A DNA stretch of 64,000 nucleotides, taken from positions 13,053,532 through 13,117,531 of the forward strand of contig CM055617.1 in the NCBI GenBank assembly GCA_029379385.1, in the 5' to 3' direction. Below the pieces are notes generated by a model, which was not told the DNA's origin, searched no databases, and saw only the letters and a list, made by a program, of their open reading frames with translations. A program made the position numbers and the translations under genes. This document shows, piece by piece, positions 1 through 11,021 of the stretch (the stretch's first letter is position 1; each line of letters starts with the position of its first letter). The DNA comes from Quillaja saponaria. Its lineage: Eukaryota > Streptophyta > Magnoliopsida > Fabales > Quillajaceae.

Positions 1-584
1 AATAATCAATTGATAAATCCCTAAACTTTTAACTTTTATACATGGCCCAGTAATTCTTAGTAAAAGAAAAAAAAAAGCATGCCAAGTAATTTAACTTCTA
101 ATGAGTTCCACAATGTGCACCATTTTTATCTAATCATGGATTAACTTGCGGGTGCTAGCTAGAACTTCTACCTGGAGGATGCATCCAACCACATCAATTG
201 AACTATTACAAATGTTTGGTTTCACTAATTCTCGACAATCAAGTGAATAAGATAACTATTTTCAAATTATGATAAAACTGGGAAAACAAAAAAAAATGAG
301 AATTTGAAAATCATGGCAAATGTGATAATATAGTTGACTAACTACATAATAAATTACAAAAAGCACTATTGAGTAACAAAATCGAGATCGGCGAGTCTGT
401 TGGCCTTCCCCCTCCTGTACTATTTTGAAAAGGAAATATCTAATTTAGGATGAGCAATCATCAACCTTACTGACAGCTTCCTTGTAATTCTTATGTCCCA
501 TGTCGCCCAAATTATTGTGTTGACAAGGAGTCCCAGTAACCACATTCTTTAAACAAAACATGGAGTCCTTGTTACCTCTGAGGT
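1..584. repeat. CNL 3'-flank paralogous block (unit A, left end)
   Basis: Non-coding AT-rich sequence. It matches 35024-35460 and 52675-53100 by eye: the phrases around ggtgctagctagaac, ccaaccacatcaattgaac and gacaaggagtccc recur in order. In unit B the equivalent sequence lies downstream of a CNL gene (minus-strand sense), so this is read as the downstream flank of a CNL copy that lies left of the window or was lost. No open reading frame worth calling. Confidence 0.6.
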
Positions 585-1560
585 AACTCGGCTAATTTTG
601 CAACTCTTGATTCACACGTTCAAGCAATTTGGCTAAGAAAGGGACTCTGTTTCTTAGACAATAGGTTCCTAGAATACTTAAGAAAACTCCTAGTGGTTTG
701 GTACGATTAGTATATAACTATTGGACATAAATTTGTTAAGGAAAGTGATAAATAAGTGCAATAAAGCATGTAAAGTGATACTGTAAATAAAGCATTTAAA
801 GAAATAAAGTAATAAAAGCTGAATGTAAAATATGAATTGAATTAAAGTTGGATTGTTGTTGTTTGACGTTGGAGTGCTTTACAAATGATAACTCCAGTCC
901 TATTTATACAAGAAAATCTAGCGGTTAACCCATTAAGTCTATCTGTCACGATCTTCTTTAACTTTCTAACCAAGCATCCACCAATATAGGAGTATAGCTA
1001 ACAACCGAAGTGAGTTATAACCTCTGTTAGCTGATATACCTATATTTTTAGCAATTAATTTCTGCCTCAGCTAGCCTAAATAACGATTTTCTAGTGCTCT
1101 ATATCTCCATTATCCCTTAGAAGTAGGGTTTGACGTTGAATGTGGTTTGGATGCACCTAAATTACCCTTAACTTGGTCCAACTTGGCAGACTCAATAACC
1201 CTACTTACCTAAGTAATCCAATTTTGCTTCAACGAGTCCATAAGTCTAATAAATATCCAAGTCTGTTGAGATACCAATTCATATATGTCCTGTCTTTATC
1301 CTTTCTTTGTAATCATTCCCAACAACTATTTCTTCTCTTTTCACACCTTTAACTAAAAATCCTTATTTTTATGGGATTCAAATCCAAGCCATTATTCTAT
1401 CTCATCTCTGAATAACAACAACTTAATTTCACTAACCAGGTAGCACACTAAACATGTCTTAATCCAATTAACATTATTTGAGTTAGGCTAAATTTTGTTA
1501 ACTGACCTAGTCCATTAACCGAATGAAGTTCAACTGACTAGTCCAAATAAACTCGGCTAA
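585..1560. mobile_element. Unclassified ~1 kb insertion with 11-bp direct repeats
   Basis: Homology with the paralogous flanks stops at about 580 and resumes at about 1575. The same 11 bases, aactcggctaa, lie at 585-595 and 1550-1560, as expected of a target-site duplication. I see no terminal inverted repeat, no LTR pair, no poly-A tail and no protein domain, so the class is open. A TSD of 9-11 bp would suit a Mutator-like element, but that is only a guess. It could also be ordinary sequence lost from the other copies. Confidence 0.4.
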
Positions 1561-1599
1561 CACATTGCATATTTTTTGGTCTTAATAGTACCAAATAGT

Positions 1600-1747
1600 A
1601 CTGAAACTACAAGTCTAGTAACAATTACCTGCACAGAAAATGATGATGGAAGTAACTTGTGGAGTTGTAACTCATGAATTGATTTGACCGGAAATGCTAA
1701 TAAGCCGAATGTGAGCGGTCTTGGCCAAATTTCAACTTTCCTCATAT
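1600..1747 (-). pseudogene. CNL C-terminal scrap
   Basis: On the minus strand the codons RKVEIWP at about 1722-1743 match the end of the intact CNL-B protein (KKVEIWP). The following sequence matches the CNL 3' end and 3' flank, including the ctcatgaattgattt region. The frame is lost after this motif, and nothing of the upstream LRR is present. At about 1748 it joins a block homologous to the flank of the dioxygenase pseudogene (38045 onward). It is one of several places where only the last codons of a CNL survive. Confidence 0.6.
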
Positions 1748-1749
1748 GA

Positions 1750-1989
1750 AGAGGATTGGCTCTTAAGACTAGAAGATGATCCAAAATGGGAATGTCAAAA
1801 GCGCTTAAGCTGTTTTCCATTTTTGTATTAAAAAAGCATAGAAGTGTATGAGATCCAACTCCTAGTTAGAAGTCTTGGAGTCACACAAAGCATCATACAA
1901 GAAGATAATTGTTAAGAAACTAATCTATAATAATAGTAATAGGCAGCAGCCAAGTTATTATTTCTCTTTTCTCACAGCACCTTCTATTA
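1750..1989. repeat. Dioxygenase-pseudogene downstream flank, copy
   Basis: Matches 38045-38250 and 38585-38815 almost base for base, for example gagatccaactcctagtta, gcatcatacaagaagataat and ggcagcagccaagttatta. At 38045 this block directly follows the stop region of a 2OG-dioxygenase pseudogene, so here it is the flank alone, without the gene body. It is interrupted at its right end by the hAT-like element. Confidence 0.6.
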
Positions 1990-1997
1990 GCTACAAT

Positions 1998-2777
1998 CTA
2001 TGAAGCATGAATACCAATAAGATATTAGATTAAATATGTGTTAGATACGGGGATTACATCAATTTAAAAAAAATAAAGATATGGATATAATTAGGATACA
2101 CTGAAATAAATCATTTCTAAAATATATTATTTATAAAATTCTTATGATAATATATAATATGCTCTTCGAAATATATAAATTATATATAACACAAAGTATA
2201 TGGAATAAAAAATTATAGTAGAGATAGAAAAAAGAATATTACACCTAAATCCTACATTGATATTTTCTAAAATGAACCAAGTAAGAAAGCCCATTAGACG
2301 GCGCAAAGAAAATAACCTTTCAGTACTTCTCTATTAACCACAAAAGCACACGTTTCATACAAAGCAAAAAGAAAAGAAAAATTGCTGGAAATAAGAAGGC
2401 TTTTCAGATCTGGTTTCATTACAATGTGCGTATGAAGAGACCTGCAGATATCTCCGGCTGAAATCCAAGGAGGAAGAAGGAGCTGCTAATTGGAGTCGAT
2501 TCTTATGCCCCTACGTGTTGTTACAGAGTGCAGAGGATCGGACTCGAAACAGAAAGAGATGAACAAAAGAGCAAGGTTAGTGAACTCAGCAGTTTCCAGC
2601 CATATTTAGACCATACTCAAGCCGTATCTAGCCTTAATTCACCGTACCCAGCCATACATGAGCTGTATCTAAAATTAAAAAAATTTAAAATATAATTTTT
2701 ATTTTTGGATACGTATCCAAGCGTATCCTCATATCCGACAAGCACGACACATAATTGGGCGTATCCATGCTTCATAG
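1998..2777. mobile_element. Non-autonomous hAT-like DNA transposon (780 bp)
   Basis: Terminal inverted repeats are visible: ctatgaagcatgaatac at 1998-2014 and its near-perfect reverse complement, gtatccatgcttcatag, at 2761-2777. An 8-bp target duplication flanks it: gctacaat (1990-1997) and gctacaag (2778-2785), one mismatch. The paralogue at 38804-38825 lacks the element, and its sequence runs straight through the site. Subterminal repeats of the type gtatcc/ggatac include the perfect palindrome ggatacgtatcc near 2707. There is no transposase ORF. An 8-bp TSD points to hAT; the family name is inferred. Confidence 0.75.
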
Positions 2778-3726
2778 GCTACAAGAGAAATGCCAAAAAA
2801 AATCTTAGGCTAACATCCCTACTGATTTAACCACTTGCACACCTTTTTTATTGCGTATTCAGAGCTCTTATTTTTCAAGTTGTCTGTCATGCAAGTACTT
2901 ATGGCCTTTCTTTATTTAGTGAGTTAAAGAGATCATAGAGCATGGTCAGAATCACTGAAGAAGTGGCTTTCACGGAACAGAATGGCAATGAAGACAGTAC
3001 TTCTACTAAATTAATTCTAAAACCATTATTTAATTTCTTCACCAAAACATACAAATTAAATTAACAAAGTATTAAGAATTGAAATCTTTATTTCAACACT
3101 TGCCAGTAGTAGTTAAGAATTGAAATCTTTAAACACCAATTTACATCAAATCTGGGAAACTATCAGAAATTCAAAGACATATCAGGGATCAATGGAAAAA
3201 AGGGAAGCAAATTCAAAGTTCTAACAATAAAGTCAATCCTTTTTACAATTAGTATCTAGAAATTTTGGCATTGTACCTTCCCTGAAAATGTTCCAGAACA
3301 AGCCATTAAAAACTCCAGGCAACTTCACAACTTATACTCCATCCAGAAGGTATCTTTGGTTGGTGAAGAAGTCCTTAAATAATCTCCCACCTCGCTTCCA
3401 ACTAGCCCATCTGTTAACAAAGTCAACTAGACGCATTAATGATCCCAGCAAAGTGGACGAGAAGCAAGGTAACTAAGCATAAAATCTGAAGCAAGATTGT
3501 AAGTTATGAATTTTTTTGTAACCATGTCAATCATCACATTGGTGCATAAAATGGATCTGTTTTTACAAGAAACAAACTAGAACCAAATTTAGGATGTGCA
3601 GCATAATCAAGACCACAAAGTCTTGCTGACACCCCAATCCAGTAATGTTTTGAAAAGAAAATACCTAATTTAGGATTTGACGTTCAATCATTACCCATAC
3701 TGACAGCTTCGTTCCCTCGTTTACTG
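2778..3726. repeat. CNL flank block (unit A)
   Basis: Homologous to 38830-39017 plus 44483-44879, with the gypsy element of unit B excised, and in part to 28830-29220. It carries the recurrent sequence gacagtacttctactaaatt and the tract ending in cttcacaacttatactccatcc. It ends where the LRR fragment on the minus strand begins. The short plus-strand ORF at 3288-3476 is not supported, because it lies inside repeated flank and is not kept in the paralogue. Confidence 0.55.
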
Positions 3727-4296
3727 AATGTGAGAAATCTTTGGCCAAATTTCCAGTTTCTTCATACGGATACCTTCTACAAGCAAAGGGCATCCTTTGA
3801 TGATGAGTTTGATTAAAGAAGCAGGCAACCTTTCTTCCTTCAATGACTCTAACCTAGGGCAATTTGCAATACATAATTTTCCGAGAGATATTAGGTTTTG
3901 CATCCCCTTGTCGTCTAATTTTTAGAGATTTGAAAATTGTACAAGACACAAATATTTGAGTGAAGTAAGCAAAAAGCCCTCCTCCGGGACGAATTCCAAT
4001 TTTTCATACTTGCCATAAATCTCAAGGCTGGACAGAGAAGCGGGCAAATGCCAGTCCATCCGGTGATCAACAAGTTTTTCACAATTTCTGATCAGCAAGG
4101 GATAATGACAAACACTTAAAGCTTAGGAAAAATAGCATTGGGCACCTTTTTCAGTGTAGGCATCTCTGATCCGTACTGGTTTTATGATAAAAAAGTGCGT
4201 AAATTCTTCAGAAAACCCTCAAAAGTTCTTCAAAACCAGATACTTTTGATAATATGACAAATAACGTGTCTTTCTTATATTAATTTTGTGTGCATC
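3727..4296 (-). pseudogene. CNL fragment with internal LRR deletion (copy 1)
   Basis: The minus strand encodes the last LRRs of a CNL: MQNLISLGKLCIANCPRLES and then PASLIKLIIKGCPLLVEG, ending in KKLEIWPK, against the CNL-B C-terminus. Beyond about 4110 the homology jumps to the start of the LRR domain and to the ARC2/LRR linker (reading back to the RYLS region), so roughly 500 residues of LRR are missing between the two parts. The deletion joint is shared with 44880-45452 and is therefore older than the segmental duplication. At 4296, in the codons matching GDDVH, it is cut by a gypsy LTR. The frames are broken, so no protein is expected. Confidence 0.8.
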
Positions 4297-4573
4297 TGTT
4301 GCAAACCTCTTTTCTACAAAGAAAGAAAAAACATTCTGACTTTCAATTACCAACTTTAACACAACCAAAATTATAAGGTATCCCTTTTATAGGAATTAAC
4401 AAGAAGGATTAGTCTAACATACTCCTTATCAGATTCAACTAACCAACTAATTACAACTGATTACCTAGCTCTATCAACACTTCTGATTGGCTTCATTCCA
4501 GTTTGGCCAACTAAGTCTCTTATTCCTTTTATTCTTTTCTCCAAATGACACCGTTTTTGTAACGGTTGCAACA
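4297..4573 (-). mobile_element. 3' LTR of truncated gypsy element (copy 1)
   Basis: A 277-bp LTR. On the plus strand it begins tgttgcaaacc and ends ggttgcaaca, giving matched ends TGTTGCAA/TTGCAACA. Read on the minus strand it has a TATA box (cctataaaagg near 4385) and is preceded by a polypurine tract, aagggaggaaatat. It sits inside the CNL fragment. The matching 5' LTR is absent. The sister copy is 45453-45751. Confidence 0.75.
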
Positions 4574-6830
4574 ATATTTCCTCCCTTGAAGACCAGACTT
4601 GTCCTTAAGTTTGGAAGTCTGGAAATTGCTAGTTTGTTGCCTTGTTGCACAATCTTCCTGTTGAGTATTGCTACAAGTTCTCGCTTGACAGCACCTGCCT
4701 CATTCACTTCAGGTAGTTTGGCTTGCATTGGGTGGTCACCAACTGTTTTCTTCAGTTGGGATATATGAAATACAGGATGTATCTTGGCACTTTCTGGTAG
4801 CTGAAATCTATGAACCACTTCCCTTATGTTTTTTTACTGACCAAGAATGGCCCAAAGGATTTATAGCTCAGTTTCAGATTATGCCTTGTTGCTAAGGAAT
4901 GTTGCATGAATGGTTGCAACTTCAAATACACTTTATCCCCTACTGCCGCTCCTTGTCTGTTCTGTGTTTATCCTTCTATGATTTCATCTTACTGTAAGCT
5001 CTCAAATGGAATTTGAGCAACTCGATTGCTACTTCCCTTGCTAACAAGCTTCTATCCACTGTTTCTACCTTTAAATCTCCAGCCAAATAAGGTAGATGAG
5101 TAGGTGGAGCTTGATTATACACTGCTGAATACATGGTACACTTTACAGTAGTATGGAAATTAGTATTATACCAATACTCAGCTAAACTAAGCTAGTTCAT
5201 ACGTTCCTTAGGTTGTTCACTGCTCATATACATCAAATAAGTCTCCAAATACCTGTTAAGAACTTCACTTTGACCATCTTGGGGATGGTAAGCTATTAAA
5301 ATTCTCAACTTGACCATCTGCATTTTCATAAGTTCATTCCATAACTTTCTGATGAATATTTTGTCCCTATCTAAAGTAATAGCTGCAAGCATACCATACA
5401 ACCTCACTACACCATCCATAAATGCTCTGCCACCTAAAATGTTGTAAATGGATGTGCAAAGGAAATGAAGTGAGCATATTTGCTCAACCTGTCAATCACC
5501 ACCAAGATTACACTTTTTCCTCCTGACTTTGGTAAACTTTCAATAAAATCCATTGCCACTTCTAACCAGATTCTGTTTGGTATGGGCATTGGTTGCTGTA
5601 ATCCAGCATTGACAGCATTATCATACTTGCATTGCTGGCAGACCTGGCACTGTCGGACAAACTCCCTAGTATCCCTTTTTAGGCCTTTCCAATATAAACT
5701 TTAAGAAATTCTCTTGACAGTAGGCAGAATACCATAATGGCCTCCCATGGGACTGTCATTAGAAAACTTGATCAATTCCTGTTTAAGCTGTCCTTCATCA
5801 CCCACCACCAACTTTCCTTTTTTCTTTAGAAGTCCTTGTTCCCAAGAATAGTGCTTGTGAGATTCCTTGTTCTACTGAACGTCCTAGATAAGTTTTATTA
5901 ATGTGTTGTCTTTCTGCCACGAGTTCTTGATTTTGCTTACCAACTCAGATTGTATTGTAGTTGTAAACATCACATATAAGTCTCCTTCTTCCCTTCTAGA
6001 TAATGCATCAGCTACCTTGTAGGTGATTTCTCTTTTATAACATATTTCATAGTCAAACCCCGTCACTTTGGCCAAGAACACTTGTTGTGCTAGGGTGACT
6101 AACTCCTAGTTTGAGGTACCTGAGACTCTAGTGGTCTTCTCTGATATGAAAATGTCTCCCTACTAGGTAGCAAGTTAGTACTGCCAACATGATTGCTAAC
6201 TTTTTCTTCTCGTAGGTGGATAAGGCTCTATGCTTACTATCCAGAGCCTTGCTCATGAAAGCTATGGGTCTATTTCTCTGCATTAATACAGCTCTCACTC
6301 CACTGTTACAAGCATCAGTTTCCAACATAAATATTTCATCAAAATTTGGCATAGCCAATATTAGGGCTTGTGTCATTGCTTTCAACTGTTGAAATGTTGT
6401 TTCAGCCTCTGTGGACCTGCAGTAACTTTCCTTCTTCATCAAGTTTGTTAATGGTCTGCTTATTGCTCTATAGTTTCTCACAAACTTCTTATAATAGCCA
6501 GTAAGTCCTGGAAATTCCCGTAGAGCCTTGACATTTCTTTGTGCAAGCCAATTTAGTGTGCATTCAATTTTTTATTATTATTTTCTTAAGATACATAGCT
6601 ACCCTTTCAGATTTATCACAAGCCAAAAGGCATTACCAAATACTCATAATGACTAGAATGAATCCTAAATGTTGTCTTTGCAATAAACAACAAAATAAAT
6701 TTTCTTAAATAAGGCCTAAACATTTTAGTCATGAGACTTTGGAAAGTTGAAGAAGCATTGGTCAAGCCAAAATACATTACCAAATACTCATAATGACCAG
6801 AATGAGTCCTGAATGCTGTCTTTGCAACAC
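4574..6830 (-). pseudogene. Truncated Ty3/gypsy pol (copy 1)
   Basis: Decayed retrotransposon polyprotein, read right to left. The remaining RT is [16 protein letters not shown] near 6820. RNase H/connection (FMLETDACNSGVRAVLMQRN, 6128-6481) and a primer-linker region (5884-6081) follow. Integrase pieces follow: YHPQDGQSEVLNRYLETYL near 5240 and, in another frame near 5500, the DRFSKYAHF-type segment. The C-terminal tail is FQLPESAKIHPVFHISQLKK at about 4740-4800, then a short VFKGGN end. Many stops and frameshifts. gag, protease, the N-terminal RT and the 5' LTR are missing. Near 6616-6700 an RT segment is repeated and replaces the catalytic FIDD box. The sister copy is 45752-47980. Confidence 0.8.
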
Positions 6831-8649
6831 AATAGGGAACCACAAGTTAATTTTGAAAAACTCAGAAATTTGGTATAGTGAGGTATTCTAACTTTTATTT
6901 TCTAGCAATTGCATATATAGTACAAGGAAACTATTTTGTCTTATGCAATCCTACTCAAACTAGGCACCTCATTTATCACACTCGTAATGGATTTTATGCA
7001 ATTTTCTATCTCTGTTCACTATGTATGGCTAAAAGTAGAATTCCATTTTTTAATGTATGCACAAATGTTGTCACCGCTTCCCACGAAAACTCATCATGTG
7101 ATTGTTTTAGTAAAATATTGTTAGATTCCATATTCAGTTCTACAAATAATTGTTTAGACCTTTTTCCTCAAATGTTAGCTATCACATGATGAATGTAAAA
7201 TTGATTTCGTTCTTATTGTTTATGTACTTTGTTCGTCTAGGGATTTGACTGGTGTAAAAGTCATTTCACTCTTATTGTTTATGTACTTTTTTTGTTTAGT
7301 TACTTGATTGATTGGTTGTTTGAAAATTTTTGTGCAAAATGAAATTGCAATGGCTCGGGGTATGGTTAATATTCTCTTTTTGTTTTCAAATTTTTTTTTT
7401 TTGGTAATTGTAAGTTAAAATTTATTTTACGATTTTCATGTTAAGTTCCATGTTTTGCTAGCTATAGATTATGTTTATCAAGGTTCAATTGTTGGTTCAA
7501 AATCAAAATTTTCTTGCATGGTGCTAAAAATATTGAGTCTTTTGGCAAGTTGAACAAGTACTGTGGATCAAAATTTGTTTAATATAAGGTGCGTTGTTGC
7601 CATCAATTTTTTTTCATAATTGGGTTTGTGTGCAAAGTATTCTATTTGTTTGATTAAATGCATGTTAGAGTTTCTCCTCTTGTCAGTTGGTATCATTACA
7701 TATTAGGGATCCCTTTTATTGCTACTATTTTGATTTCTTCCTTTTAATTTTTAGTCATCAATAATTTTAGTAAAACAAACAATTTATATGCAAATGAGGG
7801 GAAATGAGGTGAACACTCATGAGAGGTAATTATTTTAATTCTATTCTTTACTTAGTCACACCATTACTTTGTTTGGATTTCACCTTTGGAATATTCTTTA
7901 AATTTATTTAATTATAATATTTGTCATTTGATTTAAAACTAGAAGATAAATTCAGGAGGAGAATTCTAAAAAAGAAATGTTATTACAGACACTCATATGT
8001 GCAGAATTGGTTTGGTTTGGTTGAGAGAAAAAACGAGGCTTCTATTGGAAATGTTCACTCAATTTTAGTTTGAAATCAATTAGATTTTGGGAGTTAAAAA
8101 TAAATTTTTAATTGTTTAAGTTAATCTGTTAATACAGACTGATTTTTTTTTTTTTTTTTTTTTTGGTTTTTTAAAAATTAAATTTAACTTTCTATTTGTA
8201 TAGTAAATCTTCTTTTTTATTCTCCTTAGAAGATTTTGGTAAATTTTAGGAATTTGCATATTTTTCATCTTCTATTATGGATGAAAGGAGGCGAAAGAAT
8301 TAGGAAATGGTTGGGAATGTCAATCAACTATTGTTCTTCTGGCGGGAATTTTTGCTTTCTCCAAGTTGCTCATAATTGATGGAGATTAGTGGCACGTAAG
8401 TCGAAAACTCTACCTGCAATTATTTGTAGTCCATCTCTTTTCTTTTAGTTGTGTTGTATAGATGTCCTTCTAATTTTTTGATAAATGATTATAGTGTTTT
8501 CTAGTGAAATTATTGTAACTAATTAAAGTTATTCTTTAGCATATAAGCCTATATGACCTGCAATTAATTGTACTCCACATCTAGGATTTTTATATTTGCC
8601 TTCTATAAATTTAGAATTATTTTCTTGTCAAGTAGAGAGGGAGGATTAG
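6831..8649. other. AT-rich spacer, paralogous to 47981-49359
   Basis: No gene recognised. Long T-rich runs, including a ~25-base tract at about 8142-8164 (nearly pure T), and only short unsupported ORFs. It aligns with 47981-49359 of unit B through phrases such as gctagctatagattatg and tttatcaaggtt. A ~55-60 bp stretch around ttattgtttatgtactttgtt is tandemly doubled at about 7210-7315 but single in unit B. It ends at the target site of the Tekay-type element (attag at 8645-8649). Confidence 0.6.
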
Positions 8650-10725
8650 TGTTACACCCTCAAATAGAAGAATGACTAGCTAGAGGAATGAGAAACCACA
8701 TCTCCGTAACCCTGGATACTCAAGTATTGTGTATCTCTAACTTATAAACTCATTACAATTAAAACTACTAAAATAATACTGAATTAAAATGAAATCCTGA
8801 CTTGACTATTAAACCTAAAACGATTACTAAAAATATTGGCAGTAGTTTCCGTAAGATGGAACATGCCCATAATACATATAAACAAATTGTTTACAAAGCC
8901 AACAGTAAATCATAGTATCAAAATATAAAGAGGAGTTTTACTCCTAATCAAAATATAAAACTTCCATGATTAACTCAGTATACGACAATAATGCAAACAC
9001 CTAAAGTGATTGCAAGTGTCATCCCTTAAGCTCTAAGTGTACGATTTCAAGATATACCTTGCCGCAGCAGTGTTGGCAAGTCACAAATGCTAACATGGTT
9101 GACTGTGATTTTCTAAAAACTAAAAAAAAAAAACAATAACAAAGGAAGGAATGAGTCATAATGACTCAGTGAGCAAACCACATACCCTAAAAGTACTAGC
9201 ATCACACAACACATGTATTATAACTTAAACTTGTGTCTAAATTTATGTACGATCATAATTCACATATCTCACAATTTTTAATATATCAATCAAATCATAC
9301 AAACAAATAAACAAACAAACAAACAAAAAGCTAATGAGTAACTCAGCCCCTCACAACAATATCTTTCCCCACCAAGCATTTATGCTCCGGCACAAGAAAT
9401 TAATTCTCAGTACACAATTCTTCCCACCAGGGCTGAGCACTCCATTTTTTAAAAACAATTGTCAAAATCAGAATAGCTCATATCCAAATATCAAATCCAA
9501 ATATCGTAGGTGCACCTGAATTTTGAATTTTCGAAATAAAAAACATTTCTCAGAAAAATTTCAATTAGTTAGCACTTATCAACCACATCCAATATTCAAT
9601 AACAATCAATAATTTATTTCACATAATCATTTGACAACCAAAGTGCACATAACTAACTCACTAGGCTCAAGAATGAGATTTGTCACTCCGTTTATCTTGC
9701 GATGGTGTCGGAATATCCTCGACACACTTTGGAGCTGAAAAAGATAAATTTGTATGTCAATTTATATGATCATGGTATAACCAAGTTTATGACTTCCTCA
9801 TTTCTTCATATATTTATTACATTTACTACCTTGCAATTAATTCCTCTTAAAGACTTCACTAAATAATTCAAGGTAAAGTTTATTACTTTAATTTATAAAA
9901 GAACTCAAATTTCAAAATCAATCATTAACATGGTTAAATTTTATATTTCCAATCAACTATTTAATAAGTAAAGCTTATATGAATTAATTCCTACAAGTAT
10001 TTTATATTTGATTCCTTATAAACATTTTATTAATTTCTTAGAATACACGACTAATTCTAATTCACGTACATATATATATTTTTTTTAAGGTAATGAGCTT
10101 CATCAACCAAAGCCAAAACCTAAAGATTTATACATAACAAAGCTGCTATCTTTATACCATCACAACCAACCAAAATAATCTAGTTATCCTACATTCTTTT
10201 CTTTGACTTAACCACCCTTTACACGATCACAAAACAGGATTTACGGCTAGCAGCCAATATCCTCAAACAAGCAGCTTACACACCTTTTTTTTAGCCTAAC
10301 CATACACCCATACTACAAGGAAATCATTTCCATACGGCGAGACAACTCTTCAATAGTAAATTAGAGCAAAAGAAGGGAAGGACAGCAGCAACAGATTGCT
10401 ACCCACTAGTTCCAAGTGAGCCAGTTTCATATCCAAAATTCCTACAACCAAACTTCTACACTCAAGAAAAAGAAAGGAAGGAAAAAAAAAAAACTCACCA
10501 ACTACTAAAGTTTGATACCCACAAATTTGGAGAAGCTCACGGTCCTAAAGAAGAAACAGGGGGGAGGCACAAAAAGAAAACAGGGCACGGTCTAAAATGG
10601 ATGGAAGGAAGAAGATATGATTAAGTCAGTTAACAAAGAGAGAAAAAGGACAAAAATTATTATAATATAGTCAACTAGTGGTTTAAACATTTTTTATTAA
10701 TGAGTGGTGTAAATTTGTTAATTTT

Positions 10726-10776
<51 letters not shown>

Positions 10777-11021
10777 CAATCATTGCTCAAAACTTATTAT
10801 TATATATACATATATATTCTAACTTCATTCATTAATGCAATTCTCATGGAAAAACATTCAAAATCCAAGTCAACCAATAAAGTGATGAACTATAATTTAC
10901 TTATACATATATATAAATACTTTCTTACTTTAATTTGTTTGAAGAAAATTTATTACTTGTATAATCACGATAATTTATATAGAACATCCTAACATGTACA
11001 TTAGACTATTGGGTTATAACG
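8650..11021 (-). repeat. 3' LTR of the Tekay-type element
   Basis: On the plus strand it runs from tgttacaccctcaaatag to gggttataac(g). It is collinear with 15963-18344, sharing for example gataaatttgtatgtcaa and gggaggcacaaaaagaaa. It contains an (AT)n microsatellite at 10728-10768 that is much shorter in the other LTR, and short A- and T-runs. The terminal base is G where the other LTR ends in aca, a small 3'-end change. The short ORFs inside (9334, 10783) are not genes. Confidence 0.85.
10728..10768. repeat. (AT)n microsatellite in LTR
   Basis: About 20 AT dinucleotides without interruption. The equivalent position in the other LTR (about 18070-18084) has a much shorter run, and a separate (AT)n lies at 18220-18238. 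A replication-slippage tract, useful as a marker but with no function implied. Confidence 0.9.

Noticed and set aside
10783..10992. Small Tyr/Ile-rich ORF
   Set aside because: Falls in AT-rich LTR sequence next to an (AT)n microsatellite; the partner LTR does not keep the frame.
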